A program made the translations under genes and the position numbers. From positions 1 to 42,994 of the forward strand of contig CBFGVX010000018.1 in the NCBI GenBank assembly GCA_965652425.1: a stretch of DNA of 42,994 bases, written 5' to 3'. The DNA comes from JANSXG01 sp965652425 (GTDB lineage Bacteria > Planctomycetota > Phycisphaerae > Phycisphaerales > UBA1924). The notes under the pieces are model-generated. The model saw only the letters and a program-made list of their open reading frames with translations. It did no database searches and was not told where the DNA came from. Positions 15,137 through 25,786 of the stretch are shown one piece after another. Position 1 is the first letter of the stretch. The number at the start of each line of letters is the position of its first letter.

Positions 15137-15837
15137 CAAGGCAGGGTCTCGCCGGTGTAATCCAGAAACGCCCCGTTGTGCGTCTCGGGCTTCGCACCCT
15201 CGATGACCTTGAGCATCCCCGCGATCGACTCCCGCGGCGTCAGCGGCGCTTCCTGCCCGCCCATCTGCGTCTGCACCCAACCGGGGTGCATCACCAGGCA
15301 GGTAAACCCCTCGTCCTTGAGTTCTACGGACAGGTGCTTGTTGAGCATGTTCAGCGCCGCCTTCGACGACCGGTAGCCGTACGACGAACCGCCGTTGGCG
15401 TTCGTGATCGAGCCGAGCTGCGAAGAAATACTGACAATCTGTTTGCCTTCACCCGCGCGAAGATTCGGAAGCAGGTGTTTGATCACCCGCATCGGCCCCA
15501 CCGCGTTGATCCGCAGATCCTCAGTCAGCCCATCCATGTCCAACTCCGCGATGCCGCCCTTGTGCCCCGAGACAGCGCCATTGTTGATGAGCAGGTCGAT
15601 GGCGATGGGCTTGCCGTCCTTGTGAAGCTTCTTGGCGAGCGATTTGACGGAATCGTCGGAATCCACATCGAGCTGGTCGAGGCGGTCGTCCTCGCCGGTC
15701 AGCAGTTCCCTGAGTTCATCCGCTGACCCCGGCTTGCGTGCGGTGCCGATCACGGTGTGCCCGGCCTTCTTGAGCTGGTGGGCGAATTCGAGGCCGAGGC
15801 CGCGGTTGGCTCCGGTGACGAGAACGGTCTTGGGCAT
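15133..15837 (-). CDS. short-chain dehydrogenase/reductase
   Basis: 234 residues, NAD(P)-dependent oxidoreductase. Nucleotide motif VTGANRGLGLEFAHQL near residue 6; structural NNGAV in place of NNAG-x; catalytic Ser in IVSISSQLGSI, and Tyr/Lys in YGYRSSKAAL. The C-terminal HPGWVQTQMGG is typical of the C-factor/sniffer-like subgroup. ATG 15837 is preceded by AAGG. It overlaps the acetyltransferase start, so the two are coupled. Substrate unknown. The REP-like palindrome at 15888-15965 lies just upstream. Confidence 0.9.
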   Translation of the reverse strand: MPKTVLVTGANRGLGLEFAHQLKKAGHTVIGTARKPGSADELRELLTGEDDRLDQLDVDSDDSVKSLAKKLHKDGKPIAIDLLINNGAVSGHKGGIAELDMDGLTEDLRINAVGPMRVIKHLLPNLRAGEGKQIVSISSQLGSITNANGGSSYGYRSSKAALNMLNKHLSVELKDEGFTCLVMHPGWVQTQMGGQEAPLTPRESIAGMLKVIEGAKPETHNGAFLDYTGETLPW

Positions 15838-15887
15838 GGAATTACCTTCAGGAATAGTCTTGAAAGCGGATGGTAGGCGTGACTGTC

Positions 15888-15965
15888 GTGTGGCATGCTC
15901 AAGCTCTGCTTGAGCATGTGCCGGGAGAGAAGAAACACGCTCAAACGAGTTTGAGCGTGCCACAC
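15888..15965. repeat. REP-like nested palindrome (two hairpins inside an outer stem)
   Basis: Outer arms GTGTGGCA (15888-15895) and TGCCACAC (15958-15965) enclose two perfect hairpins: CATGCTCAAGC-TCT-GCTTGAGCATG (15894-15918; first half 15894-15904) and CACGCTCAAAC-GA-GTTTGAGCGTG (15936-15959). The right arm touches the stop codon of the phosphohexomutase gene at 15966. The design of a TGGCA head plus a stem recurs at 42956-42990, suggesting a dispersed REP/BIME-type family. Confidence 0.75.
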
Positions 15966-17426
15966 CTAGATCGCCGCGCTCACCTCATCCAGCAGCCCGT
16001 TCGCCTCCGCCTCGGACGGCGCCTCCGCGATCAGCCGCAGGATCGGCTCGGTGTTGCTCGGGCGCACATGCACCCACCCGTCGCCCCCCGAAGGCAGCTT
16101 CAGGTCCACTCGCACGCCGTCGGCGTCATCCACCCTCTCCGCACGCGCCCCCAGCACGCTCTGCACCGCCTTCAAGGCCTGATCGGCCAGCCCCTCGGTG
16201 ATCGGCTGCTTGCGCTTCACGATCGCGTACGCCGGGATCTCGTCAACAAGATCCGCCAGACTCCGCCCCGTCCGCGTCATCAGCGCCAGCACCAGCGCCA
16301 TCGCGCCGATGGAGTCCCGGATCGGCACAATGGCCGGCCAGACCACGCCGCCGTTGCCCTCGCCGCCGATCGGCATGTTCGACTTCCCGGCCAGCATCGC
16401 CTCGACGAGGTTCGCCTCTCCGACCGGGTACCGAGCCACCGTCGCCCCGTACCTCGCCGCGATGTCGTCCACCATGCGGCTGGTGGACAGATTTGTCGGG
16501 ATCACGGCCCCGCTGCCTTCGTCCATCGACTCCAGCACCGCCCACACGCTCAGCGCCAGCGTGTACTCCTCACCGATGTACCGCCCGTCGGCGTCGATGA
16601 TCGCCAGCCGATCGGCATCCGGATCCTGGGCAAAGCCGATGACCGCGCTCTCGCGCAGAACCGAAGCGGTCATGTCCCGCAGGTTCTCCGCCGTCGGCTC
16701 GGGCGTATGCGGGAACACGCCGCTGGAGTCGGCGTGCAGATGAACCAGATCGCACCCCAGCGCATCCATCAGCAGCTTCGCCGCGCGGCTGCCCGAGGCG
16801 TTCACCGAGTCGATCACCACCCGGAACCGCTGGGCACGGATCGCTTCGATCGGCGCCACCGCTCCAACCGCCTTGAGCACACGCGCAACATGCACATGCG
16901 CGGCGGTGTCGTCGGCGTCGACCGAGCCCAGCCCGGCGTGATCCGCGTACGCCGTCTGGTTGCCGCGGAACCGCTCGATGATCGTCGCCGCGCCGGACGC
17001 GGGCGGCGCGCAGCCCCGATGCGTCACCGCTTTGATGCCGTTCCACTGCTGCGGGTTGTGCGAAGCCGTGATGATCAGCCCGCCGTCGGCCTCAAAGTGA
17101 TCCACCGCGACCCCGGCCGTCGGCGTCGTCGCCACGCCGAGATCAATCACGCGGCAGCCCGACGCCGCGAGCGTCCCCACCACCAGATCCCGCACCATCG
17201 CACACGACCGGCGACCGTCCCGCGCGAGCACGATCGTCACGGGCCGACCGGACCGGCTCTGCGGGCGCACGCCGGCCAGCCACGAGGCCACGGCGTTGGC
17301 GTACCGGCAGACGACCTCCGGCGTGAGCGATTCGCCGACGATGCCGCGGCATCCACTCACCGAGAGCATCAGAGGCGCAGCGTTGGACTGATCGTGATGG
17401 GCAGATGGGGCGGTCGCCTCGGGCAT
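15966..17426 (-). CDS. glmM: phosphoglucosamine mutase / phosphohexomutase
   Basis: 486 residues, alpha-D-phosphohexomutase family; probably GlcN-6-P to GlcN-1-P for UDP-GlcNAc and cell-envelope sugars. Domain 1 holds the phosphoserine loop TASHNPQQWNG (S122). The metal loop is DPDADRLA (about 267-274), the sugar-binding loop GGEGNGGV (about 344-351), and the phosphate-binding loop RPSNTEPILRL is near the C-terminus. All catalytic elements are intact. The sugar loop reads GEGNGG rather than the GEQSGH of classical GlmM, so phosphomannomutase/phosphoglucomutase-type specificity is possible; the symbol is therefore tentative. ATG 17426. Confidence 0.85.
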   Translation of the reverse strand: MPEATAPSAHHDQSNAAPLMLSVSGCRGIVGESLTPEVVCRYANAVASWLAGVRPQSRSGRPVTIVLARDGRRSCAMVRDLVVGTLAASGCRVIDLGVATTPTAGVAVDHFEADGGLIITASHNPQQWNGIKAVTHRGCAPPASGAATIIERFRGNQTAYADHAGLGSVDADDTAAHVHVARVLKAVGAVAPIEAIRAQRFRVVIDSVNASGSRAAKLLMDALGCDLVHLHADSSGVFPHTPEPTAENLRDMTASVLRESAVIGFAQDPDADRLAIIDADGRYIGEEYTLALSVWAVLESMDEGSGAVIPTNLSTSRMVDDIAARYGATVARYPVGEANLVEAMLAGKSNMPIGGEGNGGVVWPAIVPIRDSIGAMALVLALMTRTGRSLADLVDEIPAYAIVKRKQPITEGLADQALKAVQSVLGARAERVDDADGVRVDLKLPSGGDGWVHVRPSNTEPILRLIAEAPSEAEANGLLDEVSAAI

Positions 17427-17483
17427 GACTGAGAATCCTTTTCGGCTCGGGGGATCGCATGATAGATCATGCCCCCGCTCCGA

Positions 17484-18911
17484 TCAGGCCGCCAGCGATT
17501 CCGGGCGATCCACGGCCTGGATCACATGCAGCGTCCACGGCTCGAAGTCGGCAAGATCGATCCGAGGCCCCGGAACGCTCCGCCCGGCGTTCAACCGGTA
17601 CACCCGCACGATCGGGCGGTCGGGCATCGCCGTGTGCGCCCCGATCACCTGCGCGATCTCCCCGGAAGACAGCCGCACATGCGAACCAACCGGAAACAGC
17701 CCCGTCGACTCCACCAGAGCCCGCACCACCTTCCGGTCGTACATCCGCTCCGCCCCAACCCGGATGAGCTGCTCGATCACCTGATACGGCGAAATCGGCC
17801 GACGGAACGGCCTCGGGTGCGTCGTCGCAGCGTACGCATCCGCCACCGCGATCACCCGCGCATAGTCGCAGATCTTCGAAGACCGCACCCGCAGCGGATA
17901 CCCGCTCCCGTTCTCGCGCTCGTGATGCTGGTACGCCGCACGCCGCACCGATTCCGGCAGCCCCTCAATGTCTTCCATCAGTACCACCGACCAGGTGGAA
18001 TGCCTCCACACCCGGTTGATCTCCGTATCCGTCAGCGGGCGAGAAGCCGTGCGGATCTCGCGCGGGATCATCGCCATGCCGAGGTCCGACAGGAGCCCCG
18101 CCAGCCCGCAGCACCGCACATCCTCGCGGCTCCAACCCAGACGAGCCGCGATCGCCACACAAAGCACCCCCGTGCTGTACGCGTGGTCGGTCAGGAAATC
18201 ATCGCCCCTCGGGAAGAGCAGCGAGAGCTGCGTGTACTGCTGCGGGTAACGCACCAAAAGGTCGAGAAGCTCATCCACGAGTTCCAGCCCCTGCGCCACC
18301 GGCGTCGGAAGCCCCGCCAGACACCGCGAGTACAGCTCCGTCAGCGCCGCCACTCGGTCCGCCCGAAAGCGTGCCAGCCGCTCCTCGTCCGGCCAGGTGT
18401 GATCCTCGTGCGCATACAGTTGCACCGGGTCCGGGCCGATCTGCACACGCAGCGGGATCGACGACCACAGGTGCTGCAGGTCCGACACGATCGTGTCCGC
18501 CAGCTTCATCCGCGCAGCGCGCTGCCGATGCGATTCGTGCCCTGTCGGACTGGCGAACGCGCCCGGGGCGTACGCCCGCGCATGGACCGTGTCCGCTCGC
18601 TCACCCCCGTGCAGTGCCATCCGGCCCCCCACCGTGACGAACTCCCTGCGCGCCCGTTCCCCAGCCCGCGGCCCACGCTCGGCGTTCAGAATCCGCGCGG
18701 TCTGCATCTCGCTCGCCGAGTCCGCAAAGAACAGGTTCCCCGGCGATCCATCCGGCTCCGCCGCCGCAGCCATCTCGCGCAGCACAACGCACACTTCCTC
18801 CGACAGCCGGGCCCCCTTCCCGATCAGCTTGATCCCCTGGCGGGTATAGATCGCGCGAGGCAGCGTCATGCCGATCGTCAGCATCTCGGGCTGGATGGGT
18901 CGGACTGGCAC
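17484..18911 (-). CDS. HD-GYP-domain protein with degenerate HD motif
   Basis: 475 residues, cytosolic. HD-GYP proteins normally hydrolyse cyclic-di-GMP. The N-terminal ~200 residues are unassigned, opening with ML-IGM-LPRAIY-like strands seen in other HD-GYP partners. The HD-GYP domain spans about 205-410. Ligand positions: H243 in TDHAYSTGVL; the HD doublet is S275-D276 in GLLSDLGMAMIP, so the His is lost; H304 in RHSTWSV; HHERENGSGYP (329-339) keeps the GYP signature; D358 in VADAYAA. A C-terminal beta segment (VGSHVRLSSGEIAQVIG) follows. The missing His predicts weak or no phosphodiesterase activity, possibly c-di-GMP sensing (inference). The start is GTG 18911 with GGAGAGG upstream; ATG 18884 is an alternative. 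Confidence 0.85.
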   Translation of the reverse strand: MPVRPIQPEMLTIGMTLPRAIYTRQGIKLIGKGARLSEEVCVVLREMAAAAEPDGSPGNLFFADSASEMQTARILNAERGPRAGERARREFVTVGGRMALHGGERADTVHARAYAPGAFASPTGHESHRQRAARMKLADTIVSDLQHLWSSIPLRVQIGPDPVQLYAHEDHTWPDEERLARFRADRVAALTELYSRCLAGLPTPVAQGLELVDELLDLLVRYPQQYTQLSLLFPRGDDFLTDHAYSTGVLCVAIAARLGWSREDVRCCGLAGLLSDLGMAMIPREIRTASRPLTDTEINRVWRHSTWSVVLMEDIEGLPESVRRAAYQHHERENGSGYPLRVRSSKICDYARVIAVADAYAATTHPRPFRRPISPYQVIEQLIRVGAERMYDRKVVRALVESTGLFPVGSHVRLSSGEIAQVIGAHTAMPDRPIVRVYRLNAGRSVPGPRIDLADFEPWTLHVIQAVDRPESLAA

Positions 18912-19026
18912 GGGCGCGGCAACCTCTCCGGAGGGAATGCTCCACCTCCGCTATCGGCGGGTCCGATACCCGCATTGAGCCAGATCAGCCGATGCGTCGG
19001 GTCCGCATGCGGGTTATTCTTGGACC

Positions 19027-19416
19027 ATGCCCCCGAGCACGCCCTTCCCGCCCCACTGCCTCACCCTCGAAACCGTCTTCAGCGCGGCACACGCCATCGT
19101 CATGCAGGGCCAGCGCGAGCCGCTCCACGGACACGACTGGCGCGTCACCGTCCGCATCGGGGGCGACACTCTCGACCCCGACGGCCTGCTCGTCGACTTC
19201 CACAAGGTCTCCCACGACCTGCGCGCCATCGTCGAGCCATGGCACAACCGGTCGCTCAACGAGGTCGAACCGTTCGACACCGTCAACCCCACCGCCGAAC
19301 TCGTCGCGCAAACAATCGGCGACCGCATGGCGAAGACGCTTCCCGATGGCGTGCGACTGATCAGCGTGAGCGTCACCGAAGCCGTCGGCTGCGCTGCGGA
19401 ATACTGGCCTCGATAG
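19027..19416 (+). CDS. 6-pyruvoyl-tetrahydropterin synthase/QueD-family enzyme without the usual Cys
   Basis: 129 residues, T-fold enzyme acting on 7,8-dihydroneopterin triphosphate. Zn ligands H22 (FSAAHA), H34 and H36 (EPLHGHDW) are present, as are LVDFHKV (55-61) and NPTAELVA (87-94). In QueD/PTPS the Cys sits four residues before the first His of HGH; here that position is Arg30, followed by Glu31. A Glu close to HGH is the mark of PTPS-III-type enzymes, which give 6-hydroxymethyl-dihydropterin for folate, so that function fits better than queuosine. ATG 19027 is a sensible start; ribosome site weak. Convergent with glnS, 6 bases apart. Confidence 0.85.
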   Translation: MPPSTPFPPHCLTLETVFSAAHAIVMQGQREPLHGHDWRVTVRIGGDTLDPDGLLVDFHKVSHDLRAIVEPWHNRSLNEVEPFDTVNPTAELVAQTIGDRMAKTLPDGVRLISVSVTEAVGCAAEYWPR

Positions 19417-19422
19417 ATCGGC

Positions 19423-21228
<1,806 letters not shown>

Positions 21229-21269
21229 GTGGAACTGTTTCTTTCGTATATACGAGTCAGACTCGCACT

Positions 21270-22184
21270 TCAGTCAGCAAGAGCCTTCTCCAACTGATCG
21301 ATATCCATAACCATGACCGATGAGGCGTAATTGATCAGGCAACTCGATGGACCGGAATCCGATGCCTGGGCCCGTTGCAATTCTTTTTTCAAGTCCTGAC
21401 GCTTGATCTCAACGAACCTGATACCAGTATTGCCCTGAACTCCTACGAGCTGTTGCAGGGCCCGCTCAAGGCGTTTTTCGTCGGTAAACAGAGCGAATGC
21501 ACTGCCACCGTCAACCGGCACCACAGCGGGGACGGGACATCCGTCCTGCTCGGAGCACAACATGTAGTACGGATTCAACTTGCCAAGCCGGCGCTCCAGG
21601 CGCACCCACCCGGCGGGGTGATTTTGCGCTCGCACTCCGTCCACGAAGCGATCGAACCATTCCATCGGTAATCGATCGAACTGATGCTCGTACATTGCGG
21701 GCAAATTCGAGATCGGGGCGAAGTACCCGCCGCGATCAATGTCGAGGTTGAACATCACCCCAACCACTTCCTGCGGGTAGTTGCAGAACGCCGTGATGGC
21801 TGCGTCCCGATCGGTGCTGATCACAGCGTGCGTAGTCCGCTCAGGAAAACGCTTGACACTCGCGCGATGCGCCCTTTCTTCACTGGTGTACACACACACC
21901 ATCGGACGGCCTTGCTCGACAACAACAAGCGGATTCGGCATGGACCCTTCACCGAGACTCTGCCCAGCGGACTGGTCACCGGCCGGGATCATGTGCCACT
22001 TCTCAAGCCCCATTGTCCGATCCCAGAGATCCCCCATCTTCGCAGGATTGGCTTTGGCTTCCTCCATCAGCGAATCAAACTCATCCGATACAGGTGAAGG
22101 GCTATCGCCACTCGATTGCGGTTCTGACTGGCTGGATCGGGGCGGAGCATCCGCTTCCGCATGTTTGCGCTTCTTGAAAAACAT
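21270..22184 (-). CDS. SseB-like protein between gltX and glnS
   Basis: 304 residues, soluble, function unknown. After a basic start (MFFKKRKH) and a Ser/Pro-rich linker (to about 35), there appear to be two SseB-like modules. The first, about 50-130, runs from LWDRTMGLEKWHMIPAG to PMVCVYTSEERAHRA. The second, about 205-265, runs from YYMLCSEQDGCPVPAVVPVD to FALFTDEKRLERAL. Each pairs a hydrophobic strand with a VYTS/LFTD-type turn that is typical of the SseB N-terminal family. ATG 22184 has AAGGAA at 7 bases. It is 30 bases after gltX and 41 before glnS, so it is cotranscribed with both synthetases. A role in aminoacylation is not shown by anything in the protein itself. Confidence 0.75.
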   Translation of the reverse strand: MFFKKRKHAEADAPPRSSQSEPQSSGDSPSPVSDEFDSLMEEAKANPAKMGDLWDRTMGLEKWHMIPAGDQSAGQSLGEGSMPNPLVVVEQGRPMVCVYTSEERAHRASVKRFPERTTHAVISTDRDAAITAFCNYPQEVVGVMFNLDIDRGGYFAPISNLPAMYEHQFDRLPMEWFDRFVDGVRAQNHPAGWVRLERRLGKLNPYYMLCSEQDGCPVPAVVPVDGGSAFALFTDEKRLERALQQLVGVQGNTGIRFVEIKRQDLKKELQRAQASDSGPSSCLINYASSVMVMDIDQLEKALAD

Positions 22185-22214
22185 CTCGGTTCCTTCCTAC
22201 TGAATAAGAACTGG

Positions 22215-23930
22215 TCAAACTCCGGCCGCCAGCAGACGCTGGCACTCGACCACGCAGCGGTCGATCCGGTCCAGCGTCTCGTCCTTGCCGAGCGCGGCCA
22301 GCGTCTCGCCGATGGGCGGGCTGACCGGCGTGCCGGTCACCGCGACGCGGATCGGCTGAGCGACCATGCCCATGCCGATCTCGTTCTTCTCGCAGTAGTC
22401 CGCGACCAGCTTCGACAGCGGCTCGGTCGACCAGTCGTCGTGCTCGGCCAGCACGCCCCGGAAGTCGCGCAGCACGCCCAGCCCCGCCGCGTCGTTGCGG
22501 GTGAGGTTCTTCTTGACCGCCTTCTCGTCGTACACGATCTCCGAAGCGGGCGTCACCGCGAACACGCACCGGCGGGCCGCGTCGAAAAAGGTCTTGCACT
22601 GCGGCTGCACCGCCAGCGCGATCACGCGGAACGCCTTCTCGGACAGCTTCTCGACGATCGCCGGCTCGTAGTCCCTGCAATACCCCGCGAACCGCTCGAC
22701 GAACTCATCGGCCGGGAGCTGCGTGATCACATCGGTGTTGAACGCCATCAGCTTCGCCCGGTCGAACCGCGCGTTCGACTTGCCGATCCGCGCGATGTCG
22801 AAGTCCTTGGCCAGGAAATCCATGTCGAACTTCTCGCGGTCGCCGCCCCCGTCCTGCTTGCTGGGGGTCCACCCGAGCAGCGAGATGAAGTTAGTGATGA
22901 CCTCGGGCAGGTACCCCGCCTTGCGGAAGTCCTCGACCGACACCTCCGGCAGCAGGATCCCCAGCGCCTCGGCCAGCCGATCGATCGTCTCGCCCTCGAG
23001 CTGGGCCTTCTTGTCGCCGGCCCACTCGCGCAGCTCGTCGATCCCGATGATCCCCTCGGGCAGCTCGGCGTGCACCTCGTCCACGCTCCGGCGCTTGAAG
23101 ATCTCCTTCACGGTCGTGTCGCGCTCGCGCTTGCTCATCTTCGCGCCCTTGTCGTTGAAGATCAGCGGCATGTGCGCGTACACCGGAGTGGCAAACCCGA
23201 GCGCCTTCTGCAGAGCCACATGCCGGGGCGTGTTATTCAAATGCTCCTGACCGCGCAGCACATGCGTCACCCCCATCAGCGCATCGTCCACCACCACCGC
23301 GAAGTGGTAGGTCGGGTAGCCGTCCATCTTGCGGATGATGAAATCGTCCAGCTCCCCCGGCGCGAAACTCACCTCGCCCAGCACCTCGTCGTGCACACGC
23401 ACGCCCTCATCGGGCATCATCAGGCGCACCACATGCTCCTCGCCGTCGGCGACCCGTTGCATCCGCTCGGCCTGCGACAACTGCAGAGCCGCCCGGTCGT
23501 ACCGATACTGCCGACGCTCGACCTGGGCCAACTCCCGCTTGGCGGCGAGTTCCTTCGCATCATCAAACGCGTGATACGCCTTGCCCTCCGCGATCAGCCG
23601 GTCAATGTGCTCATTATAAATATCCAGCCGCTCCGATTGAGAGAACGGGGCCACCCCCCTCGGGTCTCCCCCAACGGTCCGACCCTCGAACTCGATCTCC
23701 GGACCCTCGTCCCAGTCGATCCCCAGCCACGCCAGATCCTCCAGAATCGCCTTCGCAGACGCCTCCGACGAGCGGGCCTGGTCCGTGTCCTCCAGGCGCA
23801 GCAGGAAATGCCCGCCCTTCGCCTTGGCATACGCCCAACAGAACAGGGCCGTCCGGGCTCCCCCGATGTGGAGATGACCGGACGGAGACGGGGCAAATCG
23901 CGTGATGACGGGCAAAGAATCGGTGCTCAT
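22215..23930 (-). CDS. gltX: glutamyl-tRNA synthetase
   Basis: 571 residues, longer than the usual 470-500 but common for some phyla. Attaches Glu to tRNA-Glu. HIGH-type motif in FAPSPSGHLHIGGARTALF (11-29), LRLEDTDQARS just after, and the KMSKR loop in DKGAKMSKRERDTT. The C-terminal helical anticodon-binding domain ends GTPVSPPIGETLAALGKDET. No second copy is seen in the window. Whether it is discriminating is unclear, but the presence of glnS in the same operon suggests Gln-tRNA is made directly. ATG 23930; divergent from the PfkB kinase gene. Confidence 0.95.
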   Translation of the reverse strand: MSTDSLPVITRFAPSPSGHLHIGGARTALFCWAYAKAKGGHFLLRLEDTDQARSSEASAKAILEDLAWLGIDWDEGPEIEFEGRTVGGDPRGVAPFSQSERLDIYNEHIDRLIAEGKAYHAFDDAKELAAKRELAQVERRQYRYDRAALQLSQAERMQRVADGEEHVVRLMMPDEGVRVHDEVLGEVSFAPGELDDFIIRKMDGYPTYHFAVVVDDALMGVTHVLRGQEHLNNTPRHVALQKALGFATPVYAHMPLIFNDKGAKMSKRERDTTVKEIFKRRSVDEVHAELPEGIIGIDELREWAGDKKAQLEGETIDRLAEALGILLPEVSVEDFRKAGYLPEVITNFISLLGWTPSKQDGGGDREKFDMDFLAKDFDIARIGKSNARFDRAKLMAFNTDVITQLPADEFVERFAGYCRDYEPAIVEKLSEKAFRVIALAVQPQCKTFFDAARRCVFAVTPASEIVYDEKAVKKNLTRNDAAGLGVLRDFRGVLAEHDDWSTEPLSKLVADYCEKNEIGMGMVAQPIRVAVTGTPVSPPIGETLAALGKDETLDRIDRCVVECQRLLAAGV

Positions 23931-24034
23931 ACCGCCAGTGTAGCCGTTTCGCCCGGCGCGTTAGGATGCCCCCTCTGTCGGCGGCGTCCGTCGCCCGATC
24001 TTCTTTCTCTCATCCCAGCAGGAACACCCTCCCC

Positions 24035-24955
24035 ATGCCCCTGATCGTCACCGGAAGCATCGGAATCGACACCATCGAAACCCCCTTCGACCGCCGCGAA
24101 AAGATCCTCGGCGGCTCCTGCAGCTACTTCTGCGCCGCCGCCAGCTTCTTCACCGATGTCCGCATGGTCGCCGCCGTCGGCGGCGACTTCCACGAGGACT
24201 ACCGCGCCATCCTCAAGCGCTTCCCCAAGGTCGATATCTCCGGCCTCGAAGTCCGCGAGAGCTCCAAGACCTTCGCCTGGGGCGGCAAGTACTTCGACGA
24301 CTGGAACCAGCGCGAAACCCTCTTCACCGACCTCGGAGTCCTCACCGAACACCCCCCCAAAGCCCCCGCCGCCTTCGCCGACAGCAAGTTCGTCTTCCTC
24401 GCCAACACCCACCCCGCCGTACAGCACGAGATGCTCCACTCCTTCCCCGAGCGGGTCTTCAGCGTCGCCGACTCCATGAACCTCTGGATCGACACCGCCC
24501 AGACCGAGCTCCGCAAACTCCTGCGCGACATCGACGGACTCATCATCAACGATGAAGAGGCCCACATGCTCACCGGCATCCGCAATGTCATCTCCGCCGG
24601 ACGCAAGATCATCGAGACCATGGGCCCCATGTTCGTCGTCATCAAGAAGGGCGAGCACGGCTGCGTCCTCGTCCACGACCAGGGCGTCGCCATGCTCCCC
24701 GCCTACCCCGTCGAGAAGGTCGCCGACCCCACGGGCGCTGGCGACTCCTTCGCCGGCGGCATGATGGGCCACCTCGCCGCCGCCCACAGCAAGGACATGA
24801 ATGTCTCCATCGGCTCCATCCAGCAGGCCCTCGCCCACGGAACCGTCATCGCGAGTTTCGCGATCGAGAGCTTCGGACTCGACCGCCTCGCCGAACTCAC
24901 CAAGGAAGAAGTTGCCCAGCGCTACACCGATTTCCAGGAGATGGTGAAGGTCTGA
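24035..24955 (+). CDS. PfkB-family sugar/nucleoside kinase
   Basis: 306 residues, ribokinase fold. The N-terminal region has GSIGIDTIETPF and GGSCSYFCAAASFF (family motif 1 area). The anion-hole and catalytic-base motif DPTGAGDSFAGGMMGHLAA is near residues 233-251, with the Asp of GAGD as base. INDEEAHMLTG and VVIKKGEHGCVLV are also family-typical. The sub-type resembles adenosine kinase or aminoimidazole riboside kinase-like proteins, but the substrate cannot be read from the sequence. ATG 24035 has AGGAA upstream; the earlier in-frame Met at 23966 is not supported. Convergent with the next gene (8 bases apart). Confidence 0.9.
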   Translation: MPLIVTGSIGIDTIETPFDRREKILGGSCSYFCAAASFFTDVRMVAAVGGDFHEDYRAILKRFPKVDISGLEVRESSKTFAWGGKYFDDWNQRETLFTDLGVLTEHPPKAPAAFADSKFVFLANTHPAVQHEMLHSFPERVFSVADSMNLWIDTAQTELRKLLRDIDGLIINDEEAHMLTGIRNVISAGRKIIETMGPMFVVIKKGEHGCVLVHDQGVAMLPAYPVEKVADPTGAGDSFAGGMMGHLAAAHSKDMNVSIGSIQQALAHGTVIASFAIESFGLDRLAELTKEEVAQRYTDFQEMVKV

Positions 24956-24963
24956 GCCGCCGC

Positions 24964-25707
24964 TCAGTCTGCGGCTTCATCTTCCATGCACTCCGCGCGG
25001 GTCTTGCAACTGAACGAGCAGGCACCGCTCGAACTCCAGCGGAACAACTCAACGCAGGCAGCTTTACTCCCATCCCGTCGGGTTCGGACGCACGCCCGCT
25101 CCGCGCTCTCAAAGCAGGTGACAAAGCTCGGGGCCTCGCTGCCCTCATTCTTCACATGCTCGAAGTACGCGATGTGCGTAAAGAACGCGTTCGAGAGCAT
25201 CGCCGCGGCGTGGGCACCGGAGCGCGCACCGAACACGACTCGTCCGAACTCGCGATCCAGGTCTCGATCCCATGTCACCCGACCCGACATGCCGTTCTTC
25301 ACATCCTCGATCAGCACGGTCCGCTCCGGCCCGTCAACCGGCTCCAGATCGAAGTGCGTCACCGCTTCGCCATCCTTGAGCGTTGCGAGGATGTTCCGAC
25401 GCTCGTCCCCGAAGTCCCACTGCCGGTTCGCGCGGCTCACGCTCTCGCGCGTCAGCACCACCGCGAACGGAATCTTCTGACCCGAGTCGTGCCGATTCAG
25501 AAATCCCTTCAGCGTCCAGCCATCGGCCCCGCCCGGAGTCCGCTCCCGAACCTCGACCTCTATGAACGAGAAGTCCGCGGTCTCAAAGTCCAGCATCATC
25601 AGCGGATCACCGTCCGCCGGATGCGAGTTGTGCGGCTCGCCCGCGATCACCAGGGTCGCAAGCCCAAAGCAGCAAAAAGCCAGAGCGGTAAGCCAGAAAC
25701 ATCTCAT
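24964..25707 (-). CDS. secreted Cys-rich protein, unknown function
   Basis: 247 residues. The signal peptide MRCFWLTALAFCCFGLATLV with ...IAG/EP is followed by a mature protein of about 223 residues. The mature part has strands such as DFSFIEVEVRERTPGGADGW and PFAVVLTRESVSR. The last 60 residues hold seven Cys (in TCFESAERAC, KAACVEL, GACSFSCKTRAEC), enough for three disulfides, which suits an extracytoplasmic place. An excellent ribosome site (TAGGAGG) precedes ATG 25707. No family recognised. It is alone between a convergent kinase and an oxidoreductase gene. Confidence 0.8.
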   Translation of the reverse strand: MRCFWLTALAFCCFGLATLVIAGEPHNSHPADGDPLMMLDFETADFSFIEVEVRERTPGGADGWTLKGFLNRHDSGQKIPFAVVLTRESVSRANRQWDFGDERRNILATLKDGEAVTHFDLEPVDGPERTVLIEDVKNGMSGRVTWDRDLDREFGRVVFGARSGAHAAAMLSNAFFTHIAYFEHVKNEGSEAPSFVTCFESAERACVRTRRDGSKAACVELFRWSSSGACSFSCKTRAECMEDEAAD

Positions 25708-25786
25708 GGAATTCCTCCTATCGGGGGGGTATTCGATGAATGCACTGTACCGAAATCGCTCGGCAAACCCAAGACAAATCTTCGAA

